A DNA stretch of 27,844 nucleotides. It comes from Bacillota bacterium. Its GTDB lineage: Bacteria > Bacillota > Clostridia > Christensenellales > Aristaeellaceae. Each line of letters begins with the position of its first letter. The stretch's first letter is position 1. This document shows, in pieces, positions 21,738-27,844 of this stretch. The stretch is from NCBI GenBank assembly GCA_023415145.1, contig JAEZLW010000125.1, forward strand, positions 1 to 27,844, given 5' to 3'. A program made the translations under genes and the position numbers. The notes under the pieces are model-generated. The model did no database searches, was not told the origin of the DNA, and saw only the letters and a list, made by a program, of their open reading frames with translations.

Positions 21738-22514
21738 ATGGCGGATACGCCGCTGCTCACAGCATGCATCGTTACCTATAATAGCGAAAAGCATATTGAA
21801 GACGTGCTTTCTGCGCTTTGTCAAAGCACCATCGCGAAGCGTATGGAAATCGTGGTGGTGGACAACGCTTCTGTTGACCGCACACCGGGCATAGTGGCGG
21901 AAAGCTTCCCCAATGTCCGCCTGATCAGTCTGCCGAAAAACATAGGCTTTGGCCGGGGGCATAACCAGGCGCTGCCCTATTTGAACGCGCCTTATCATTT
22001 GATTGTGAACCCGGACATTACTTTTGAGCCGGATGTGCTGGAGCGGATGATTGCTTTTATGGACAGCCGGCCGGATGTGGCGCTTTTAACACCCAAGGTA
22101 TTGAATCCCGACGGCAGTGAGCAGTTTTTGCCCAAGGAGCTGCCGTCTATCCATTTCCTGTTGGGTGGCTATCTGGAGCGGTTGGGGCGGCCTTTTACCA
22201 CCTGGCGAAGCCAATTCACCTGGCGTGACAAGGTTGTTGCGGAGCCAAAAGAGCTTTCCTTTGCTACAGGCTGCTTTATGCTGACCCGTACCGAAGCTTT
22301 CAGGGCGGTAGGCGGTTTTGATACCCGTTACTTTTTATATATGGAAGATGCGGATCTTACCGGTGAATTAAAGGCCAGGGGTATGGCATTATATCATCCC
22401 GGCTTTTCCGTGACCCATGTCTGGGCCAGGGAAAGCGCTCGTCAACTTAAAAGCACGTGGCTGCACATAAAATCCATGTTCCAGTACTTTTGCAAATGGG
22501 GCTGGAAGCTATGA
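21738..22514 (+). CDS. GT2 glycosyltransferase, rhamnosyltransferase-like (WbbL family)
   Basis: This 258-residue enzyme would transfer a nucleotide-activated sugar, typically dTDP-rhamnose, during assembly of a cell-surface polysaccharide. It shows TACIVTYNSEKHIEDVL at the start, VVVDNASVD, the KNIGFGRGHNQAL segment typical of this subfamily, NPDI as metal-binding motif and GGFDTRYFLYMEDADL with the probable catalytic Asp. Length is near the family norm, though slightly short at the C-terminus. It has no transmembrane segment and would work on the inner face of the membrane. Start: ATG 21738, seven bases after AAGGAGG. An in-frame extension to 21696 overlaps the promoter. The only downstream partner is a DMT transporter, so the polysaccharide locus it belongs to is not apparent. 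Donor and acceptor are unknown. Confidence 0.87.
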   Translation: MADTPLLTACIVTYNSEKHIEDVLSALCQSTIAKRMEIVVVDNASVDRTPGIVAESFPNVRLISLPKNIGFGRGHNQALPYLNAPYHLIVNPDITFEPDVLERMIAFMDSRPDVALLTPKVLNPDGSEQFLPKELPSIHFLLGGYLERLGRPFTTWRSQFTWRDKVVAEPKELSFATGCFMLTRTEAFRAVGGFDTRYFLYMEDADLTGELKARGMALYHPGFSVTHVWARESARQLKSTWLHIKSMFQYFCKWGWKL

Positions 22515-22551
22515 GACCGCACGCTGTGTTTTTTACAAAGGACAGAAATAG

Positions 22552-23502
22552 ATGAAAGAAATAAAAAAGAAAAACATTGCCATATTCCTGTCCATATTTG
22601 GCTATGCCATCTTTGGGTTCAGTTTTCTTTTTTCCAAACAAGCGCTTTCCATCTCAACGCCTTTTGTACTGCTGGCAGTGCGGTTTACGGTGGCATTTTT
22701 GCTGTTGAATTGCCTGCTGCTGTTTAAAATACGCAAACTGCAATTGAAGGGGAAAAAGCTTGGTTTGCTGTTGCTGCTTGGCGTGATACAGCCAACAGTG
22801 TATTTTGTCTGCGAAAACTACGGGGTCAAGCTTTCCGCCACATCGTTTGTTGGGACGATGCTGGCCTTGATCCCAGTTGCAAGCATCATTGTGGCACGCA
22901 TCCTTTTAAAGGAAAGAATAAGCACCTTTCAGGCTTTTTGCTCCATAGCTTCGGTTGCCGGTGTTTTTTTGACGACGATGCACCAAGGCACGGGCAGCTT
23001 CAGTTGGCTGGGCTTCCTTCTGCTTCTTGTGTCTGTGTGTGCCGGAGCGATGTTCAATGTGCTGAGCAGAAGAATATCGATTCAGTTTTCGGTTTTTGAT
23101 AGGACTTACGTGATGTTCGCACTGGGCAGTACGGTTTTTACATGCATCGCGCTCATACAAAGCGCGGGGAACATGCGGGAGATGATTATCACGCCGCTTT
23201 GTGACGAGAAGTTCTGGGTTTCCATCCTCTATCTGGCGGGATTATCCTCTGTTGGGGCATTCCTGATGCTGAATTATGCCGTGACCCATTTGGATATTGC
23301 AAGAGCCTCCATATTTGGAAACGTCACAACAGTGATTACCATTCTTGCCGGAGTGCTGATATTGCAAGAAAGCTTTGGCGTAACCCAAATCATAGGGTCG
23401 GTGATCATTATATTGGCGGCATACGGGGTAAATGCAAAACGCAAGGGTGATTTGACACACCAAATGGTGCGTGAAAATCAGGCGGTTGCAGACCAAACTT
23501 GA
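22552..23502 (+). CDS. EamA/DMT-superfamily transporter
   Basis: This 316-residue integral membrane protein has ten predicted helices in two EamA repeats (about residues 10-140 and 152-290). GYAIFGFSFLFSKQAL marks the first repeat. LIPVASIIVARILLKERIS and the parallel FGNVTTVITILAGVLILQESF are the paired end-of-repeat motifs, each with the characteristic Glu. Family members carry amino acids, drugs, nucleobases or other metabolites, usually as exporters, and sequence does not reveal the substrate. ATG 22552 follows AAAGGA at nine bases. It lies 37 bases after the glycosyltransferase stop with no terminator between them, so the two are probably co-transcribed, although a functional link is not obvious. 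Confidence 0.9.
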   Translation: MKEIKKKNIAIFLSIFGYAIFGFSFLFSKQALSISTPFVLLAVRFTVAFLLLNCLLLFKIRKLQLKGKKLGLLLLLGVIQPTVYFVCENYGVKLSATSFVGTMLALIPVASIIVARILLKERISTFQAFCSIASVAGVFLTTMHQGTGSFSWLGFLLLLVSVCAGAMFNVLSRRISIQFSVFDRTYVMFALGSTVFTCIALIQSAGNMREMIITPLCDEKFWVSILYLAGLSSVGAFLMLNYAVTHLDIARASIFGNVTTVITILAGVLILQESFGVTQIIGSVIIILAAYGVNAKRKGDLTHQMVRENQAVADQT

Positions 23503-23541
23503 AGAAGGATTTATGGGGCGAACTAATAATATAAAAGAACA

Positions 23542-23799
23542 CCCAAGGGAGAATCCCTTGGGCGGGGTGCAGGGCTCCGTAGCCGAAGCGCCGCCAGTAG
23601 CGGATGAAGCGAGGCGGAGGAGGCTGACGAAACGGGTTCCGAAGCCCGGCTGCCCCCAGTGGGGGCGATAACCGGGCGGAGGAAGCGAGGGAAACGAGCA
23701 GCGCGAGCGGTAGCGATGTGATGCGACGATTGAGCTGCCGGGGTTGCGAACGGCAGAGAGCAGTGCGACGATTGAGTCAGATGGAAGGATCCCCTGCAC
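23542..23799. repeat. GC-rich structured intergenic repeat element
   Basis: This gap holds no credible gene. It contains a perfect hairpin CCCAAGGG/CCCTTGGG (23542-23562), which read on the minus strand precedes TTCTTTT and may end the bce transcript. A nested hairpin follows at 23644-23677 (GCCCGG and CCCCC with their complements). TGCGACGATTGAG occurs twice as a direct repeat (23722-23734 and 23764-23776, 42 bp apart). GTGCAGGG (23567) and CCCTGCAC (23792) face each other as possible element ends. The composition differs from the neighbouring genes. It is probably a dispersed repeat family member. Confidence 0.6.
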
Positions 23800-23805
23800 G
23801 TTTTT

Positions 23806-25800
23806 TTATTGATCCATTCTCACCATTTTGTAGTATGTCCTGGCCGTGGCTGTGTACACCATGCCGTACAACAGGGCGAACACCCCGGCAGTAAAAAAGA
23901 TACTGATGGTGATAAGCAATATATCACCCAGACCGAACATGGAGAGCAGTTCGGTCATCATGTGCAATGCACCCCAGGTATGCAGTATGGCGGCGACGAT
24001 GGGCAGGATGAATACCGACAGAATTTGCTTTCGCACGGTCGCCCGTACCTCATCCCGGCTCATACCCACCTGCTGAAGGATGATGAACCGGTCATGGTCC
24101 ATGTATCCTTCCGAAACCTGCTTGAAATAGATGATGAGGGTGGTGGCCATCAGGAACAATAGGCCCAGGAACACACCCAGGAACAGGAAGCCGCCATACA
24201 TGGCGTACCATTCCCGGCGCATCGTATCAACACTGGAAATATGAAAGCTTATCTTTTGAGCGTTTATGGTATCCCGCACATCCTTGGAATACTTCAAAAG
24301 TGATTCATCGTCTCCATTGCTGTTCCACCAGAAGCCCTGCTGGAAAAGGGTTTCCGAATCTGAGCCTACTAAGCTTTTGCAGATGGATACGGCAGTCTCC
24401 CTATCCTTGACGATCAGGTACATGGGTGGTTCCGCACCTTTGTTGTCCTTTTGGGAAATGGGGAATTGATGAAGATTCTCCTTGATGCTGATTACTGTGC
24501 TGCCGGCGGTCAGACTGCCTGATGCCGGGCCGTTCCTGGATTCAAACAAAAGCGCTTCATTTTCCGCAAGCGTATGGGTACTGCCGGTCATACGGTTGTA
24601 CTCATTCAATGGGAGCAGGAAAAGCATCCACACGTTTTCGTACTCTTTGGTAGTGATTGTACTCCTCCTTTCTGCCTTACCCAAAATATTTCCTTCCCGG
24701 TACACGGAAGTGTCAAGAAAAACGGCCTGATAAAGGTCGGTGATTGTAACATTGTGCTCCCGTGCTTTTTCCCGTAACAATTCTTCCGTCTGGGCAGGAT
24801 CAAGCTCGTTTTCCTGGTAACTTAAAACATGGTCCGTGGGGAACTTGTCCCTGAGCATGCTTTCCTGTCCCACATACAGCGCAGCCGTGGTACCGATGGT
24901 GATGATGGCCATGGTGCTTAAGATACAGATGCCGGCCAGGCCCGCGGCGTTTTGTTTCATGCGGTAGATCATGCCAGAAACAGAGATGAAGTTGCGGGAC
25001 TTGTAGTAGTAACCTTTGTTTCGCCGCAGCATCTTCAAAAAAGCAATGCTTCCGGCTGTGAACAGGGCATAGGTTCCTATGATGACCAGAATGACCGCTA
25101 TAAAGAAGATGGACAGCGCATCCAGGGGATTTCCTACGGTAATGGCCAGCCAATAGCCAATCCCCATGGCAGCAATGCCGATCAGGGCCAGCAGCCAGCG
25201 GGTCTTCGGCTCCCTTTCGCCCTTTTGCTGCCCCTTTAAAAGGTTGATGGGGCTGGAAAGGTGTACCTGCAGGCGATTGTACAAAAGCAGGCAGAAGAAA
25301 ACGGCACAAAACAGTCCGGCGGTTAAAAGCAGGGGGAGCTGATTCACCTGAAAGACGATGGGGGTGGATATGCGCATCAGCGCCTGAATCAAAAGAAACA
25401 TAAGCTTGCTAAGCGCAATCCCAAGACCGATGCCGGCAATGAGACTGACAATCAGCAGCGCCGTCATTTCGTGGAACAGGATGCGTGCGATGTGCTTTTT
25501 CTCCAAGCCCAGTATGGCGTACAGACCAAGTTCCTTTTTGCGCCTTTTGATAAGAAAACTGTTTGCGTAAAACAGGAAGATCAGCGCGAAGATGGCCACC
25601 ACAATGGCACCAAGAACCATCAAGACTTGCATGGGTGAAGCGCCGGGCATCTTCCTGATGCCGTCGTTCAGGGCAAGCATGGAAAAGGTGTAGAATACAA
25701 ATACGGTACAGACGGTGCTCAAAAAAAAGGAAAAATAGGTCTGCCGGTTCTTCAGCAGGTTCGAAAGGGCGAGACGCAGGTACAGAAACCGCTTAAGCAC
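23806..25800 (-). CDS. BceB-type ABC transporter permease (antimicrobial peptide resistance)
   Basis: This 664-residue FtsX-family permease has the BceB layout of ten helices: one near the N-terminus, then three pairs before residue 310, a large extracellular domain at about 315-515 and three helices at the C-terminus. The extracellular domain is the part that recognises peptide antibiotic-lipid II complexes in this family. FtsX signature stretches such as LGLYAILGLEKKHIARILFHE and ILQQVGMSRDEV are visible. It starts at GTG 25800, overlapping the ATPase gene by 8 bases, which indicates translational coupling. BceB both removes the antibiotic from its target and passes the signal to the BceS-type kinase. 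The inducing peptide (bacitracin, a lantibiotic or another) cannot be read from sequence. Confidence 0.9.
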   Translation of the reverse strand: MLKRFLYLRLALSNLLKNRQTYFSFFLSTVCTVFVFYTFSMLALNDGIRKMPGASPMQVLMVLGAIVVAIFALIFLFYANSFLIKRRKKELGLYAILGLEKKHIARILFHEMTALLIVSLIAGIGLGIALSKLMFLLIQALMRISTPIVFQVNQLPLLLTAGLFCAVFFCLLLYNRLQVHLSSPINLLKGQQKGEREPKTRWLLALIGIAAMGIGYWLAITVGNPLDALSIFFIAVILVIIGTYALFTAGSIAFLKMLRRNKGYYYKSRNFISVSGMIYRMKQNAAGLAGICILSTMAIITIGTTAALYVGQESMLRDKFPTDHVLSYQENELDPAQTEELLREKAREHNVTITDLYQAVFLDTSVYREGNILGKAERRSTITTKEYENVWMLFLLPLNEYNRMTGSTHTLAENEALLFESRNGPASGSLTAGSTVISIKENLHQFPISQKDNKGAEPPMYLIVKDRETAVSICKSLVGSDSETLFQQGFWWNSNGDDESLLKYSKDVRDTINAQKISFHISSVDTMRREWYAMYGGFLFLGVFLGLLFLMATTLIIYFKQVSEGYMDHDRFIILQQVGMSRDEVRATVRKQILSVFILPIVAAILHTWGALHMMTELLSMFGLGDILLITISIFFTAGVFALLYGMVYTATARTYYKMVRMDQ

Positions 25801-26560
25801 CTAATTCACCCCCGGCGGAAAGAACGGTGAGGGCATTGATGATCTTTTGGTAGAATGCATCCTGGTTGATATCGCCCCGGTACATTTGGTGGTAGACACG
25901 CCCGTCACGTATGAACATGACCCGGCCGGCATAGCTTGCGGCCTGTGCACTGTGGGTGACCATCAATATGGTCTGACCCCGTCCATGAATGGAGGAGAAG
26001 GTTTTCAGCAGGCTTTGGGAAGCCTTGGAATCCAGTGCGCCGGTGGGTTCGTCAGCCAACACCAGCTTGGGTGAGGTGATCAGTGCCCGCGCCACGGCAG
26101 TGCGCTGTTTCTGGCCCCCGGAAATTTCGTAGGGGAATTTGGGCAGGATGTCAGCGATGTGCAGAATATCCGCCACGGCGATAAGCTTGGGCTCCATATC
26201 CTTGTAGCTTTTTCCCGCCAATACCAGGGGAAGAAGGATGTTGTCGCGTATGGAGAAAGTGTCCAGCAGGTTGAAATCCTGGAACACAAAGCCCAGGTTG
26301 TCCCGGCGGAAGGCGGATACTTCCTTGTCGCTAATCTGGGCCAGATCTTTCCCATCCAGTAGAACCTGTCCTTCGGTAGGCTTGTCCAGCGCGGCCAGGA
26401 TGTTTAGGAGCGTCGTCTTGCCGGAGCCGGATTCACCCATGATGGCCACAAACTCGCCCGGCTCCACGCTGAAGCAGGCATCGGTAAGGGCTTCGACCTT
26501 TTGTCCGCCAAGTAGCGTGGTGTATACTTTTTTCACATGGATCACGTCAAGCAGGGGCAT
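25793..26560 (-). CDS. BceA-type ABC transporter ATP-binding protein
   Basis: This 255-residue ATPase of the MacB/LolD/BceA group powers the adjacent permease. Walker A is GESGSGKT (42-49), the Q-loop is in FVFQDFN, the signature is ISGGQKQ (146-152) and Walker B is LVLADEP (166-172), followed by TGALD. The short extra C-terminus after residue 220 (VYHQMYRGD, then FYQKIINALTVL) is typical of BceA. GGGAGG precedes the ATG at about ten bases. The 147-base gap to the kinase gene holds its own promoter with direct repeats, so bceAB can be induced separately from the two-component genes, as in Bacillus subtilis bce and psd systems. Confidence 0.93.
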   Translation of the reverse strand: MPLLDVIHVKKVYTTLLGGQKVEALTDACFSVEPGEFVAIMGESGSGKTTLLNILAALDKPTEGQVLLDGKDLAQISDKEVSAFRRDNLGFVFQDFNLLDTFSIRDNILLPLVLAGKSYKDMEPKLIAVADILHIADILPKFPYEISGGQKQRTAVARALITSPKLVLADEPTGALDSKASQSLLKTFSSIHGRGQTILMVTHSAQAASYAGRVMFIRDGRVYHQMYRGDINQDAFYQKIINALTVLSAGGELGA

Positions 26561-26604
26561 TTTTTGTATTCCTCCCGGTCATGATTGCGCTTTTGCGCAT
26601 GTTT

Positions 26605-26670
26605 ATTGTAGCGCAGGATGGAGAATCCTGCCTTGAGAAAGCCTTACATACCGGGAGGCCAAACTTACAT
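26605..26670 (-). promoter_or_regulatory. bceAB promoter with probable response-regulator binding repeats
   Basis: On the minus strand ATGTAAG occurs twice (26670-26664 and 26649-26643), exactly 21 bp apart, two helical turns, as expected for dimer binding by an OmpR-type regulator. A -10 box TACAAT (26610-26605) lies about 33 bp downstream, with no good -35 box, which fits an activated promoter. A CAGGAT/ATCCTG inverted repeat lies in the spacer. Confidence 0.6.
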
Positions 26671-26707
26671 TTTTGAAAGATTGGGCATTTTCTTTGTGGA
26701 GATAGGT

Positions 26708-27715
26708 TTAAAAATCTTTATAAGGGTTTTCAGAAACGTCAATGGATACTTCCGTTCCTTTGCCAACCTCGGAATGAATTGACAAGCGATGGCCAAGCTT
26801 TTTTGCCACTTCCCTTGCCAGGTACAGCCCGATGCCTGTAGCCCGCTGGTCGGCACGACCGTTATGGCCTGTATAGCCCCGATCAAATACGCGGGGCAGG
26901 TCTTCCTTGGGGATGCCTGCGCCGCTGTCGGCAATCGCAAGCATATGCCCTTGCTGCACATAAATGCGTACAGATCCTTGCCGGGTATACTTTACCGCGT
27001 TGGATAATATCTGCTCCAGCAAGACCTGGAACCACTTTTCATCCGTCAATACTTGCAGCGCAAATGGCTCCAACTCAAGGGTGATTTTGTTGTGTATGAA
27101 CATAAGCGCATATTTCTTGACTGCTTTTTTCACAAGGCTATACAGGTCATGTTCACGCAATTCGAAATCGTCGGTCAGGCTTTCCAGCCGCAGGTAGTGC
27201 AGTGCCATTTCCGCATAGCGCTCCGTTTTGAAAAGTTCCTCCTCCATTTGGCCGTTATAAGGCACGTCACTGCTTTGCATAAGCAGGCGCATGGCAGCAA
27301 GGGGCGTCTTGATCTGATGCATCCACAGGGTGTAATAATCCTCCCGCTCTTTCATCCGGCGGGTCTGGTCGTTTTTTTCCTGAAGCCGAAGCTGTGCCTG
27401 ATTCGCCAATAAGGATTGATACATCCTTTCCTGCCTGCTTTCGGGGGATGGCAAGCCCTCCGGCAGCGCTTCTATACGAGAAAATCCCGCTTCAATCAGC
27501 CTGTGTTTCCTGTAGAACCTTAACCAGGATACGATGCCGCTTAGCAAAAGAGCAATACCCGAAAGCTGCAAAGCATACCACAGCGGTTCCATGTCAAGAT
27601 GTGAAAGAGAGCCGATCAAAAGAAAAAGACCGGCCACCAGCAGGCATAGCAAAAAAGCACCTGCCTTCTCCCGGAGAAAGGAAAAAAAGAGGCTAACTCC
27701 GGCCGCTCTTTTCAT
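26708..27715 (-). CDS. BceS-type intramembrane-sensing histidine kinase
   Basis: This 335-residue kinase has two N-terminal helices (about 18-36 and 44-66) with almost no extracellular loop between them, the hallmark of intramembrane-sensing kinases. The phosphorylated residue is His133 in WMHQIKTPLAA. N-box, G1 and G2 segments follow: ILSNAVKYT, ADSGAGIPKEDLPRVF and ATGIGLYLAREVAKKLG. Length agrees with BceS. It cannot sense the peptide itself and is expected to receive the signal from BceB. Its ATG overlaps the regulator's stop by four bases (ATGA), so the two are translationally coupled. Confidence 0.92.
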   Translation of the reverse strand: MKRAAGVSLFFSFLREKAGAFLLCLLVAGLFLLIGSLSHLDMEPLWYALQLSGIALLLSGIVSWLRFYRKHRLIEAGFSRIEALPEGLPSPESRQERMYQSLLANQAQLRLQEKNDQTRRMKEREDYYTLWMHQIKTPLAAMRLLMQSSDVPYNGQMEEELFKTERYAEMALHYLRLESLTDDFELREHDLYSLVKKAVKKYALMFIHNKITLELEPFALQVLTDEKWFQVLLEQILSNAVKYTRQGSVRIYVQQGHMLAIADSGAGIPKEDLPRVFDRGYTGHNGRADQRATGIGLYLAREVAKKLGHRLSIHSEVGKGTEVSIDVSENPYKDF

Positions 27716-27844
27716 GGCTGCGCCTCCAGAAGATACCCCATGCCTTTCTTGGTGACGATAAAGTTATCGAGCCCCGCGTCCTCCAACTTCTTGCGCAGCC
27801 GGGTCACGTTGACGGTAAGGGTGTTGTCGTCGATGAATACGTCG
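27712..27844 (-). CDS. BceR-type OmpR-family response regulator, C-terminal end only
   Basis: About 43 codons remain before the window edge. VFIDDNTLTVNVTRLRKKLEDAGL followed by VTKKGMGYLLE is the recognition helix and wing of an OmpR/PhoB DNA-binding domain. The receiver domain lies outside the window. Position directly before the BceS-type kinase, with overlapping stop and start, identifies it as the cognate regulator. It probably binds the ATGTAAG repeats before bceA. Confidence 0.85.
   Translation of the reverse strand, partial: DVFIDDNTLTVNVTRLRKKLEDAGLDNFIVTKKGMGYLLEAQP

Noticed and set aside
23242..23799. Minus-strand ORF over the GC-rich repeat
   Set aside because: Serine/proline/arginine-rich reading of a structured repeat continuing into the antisense of the DMT transporter; no protein family pattern.

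Overview
The window (about 52% GC by eye) looks like a chromosomal segment from an endospore-forming Clostridia-type Firmicute. The support is a decayed GerA/GerB spore germination operon with a sigma-G-like promoter, a collagen-like exosporium-type protein, a BceRSAB-type antimicrobial-peptide detoxification module, strong AGGAGG-type ribosome binding sites, and a cellobiose phosphorylase close to that of Clostridium thermocellum. I cannot name a genus. No tRNA, rRNA, transposase, phage gene or CRISPR array was seen.

Region A (1-8508) is a sugar-utilisation locus. It opens with the end of a sugar-binding lipoprotein-type protein and a terminator. A consensus promoter framed by LacI-type operators then drives a six-gene operon: class II (tagatose/fructose-bisphosphate type) aldolase, FGGY kinase, GatD-like zinc dehydrogenase, PfkB-family ketose-phosphate kinase, aldo/keto reductase and FucU-type mutarotase. 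After a terminator comes a cytoplasmic GH29 alpha-L-fucosidase. The set fits intracellular processing of imported fucosylated or galactosylated glycans by an oxidoreductive (aldose to hexitol to ketose) route that ends in bisphosphate cleavage. An exact third operator copy lies inside the aldolase gene.

Region B (8509-12850) relates to spores and the cell surface. On the minus strand is a pseudogene in which the start of gerA is fused to the end of gerB, with one further frameshift. On the plus strand follow a short collagen-like (Gly-Pro-Thr) protein with a C1q/BclA-like C-terminal domain and two tandem paralogous glycosyltransferase-TPR proteins that may glycosylate it.

Region C (12851-18712) is the most unusual part. 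A strong promoter and RBS precede a 35-codon ORF whose stop codon lies in a long hairpin, followed by a terminator. Then come an ABC exporter, a DUF1854 protein and a second ABC exporter. Both exporters carry an uncharacterised N-terminal domain and a four-cysteine zinc ribbon ahead of the membrane domain. Two palindromic repeat clusters lie between these genes.

Region D (18713-23805) holds a cellobiose phosphorylase with its own promoter and a perfect 14-bp palindromic operator, a rhamnosyltransferase-like GT2 enzyme, an EamA/DMT transporter and a GC-rich structured repeat.

Region E (23806-27844, minus strand) is a complete BceA-BceB transporter and BceS-type sensor kinase, with the C-terminus of the response regulator at the window edge. 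A separate promoter with ATGTAAG direct repeats precedes bceA.
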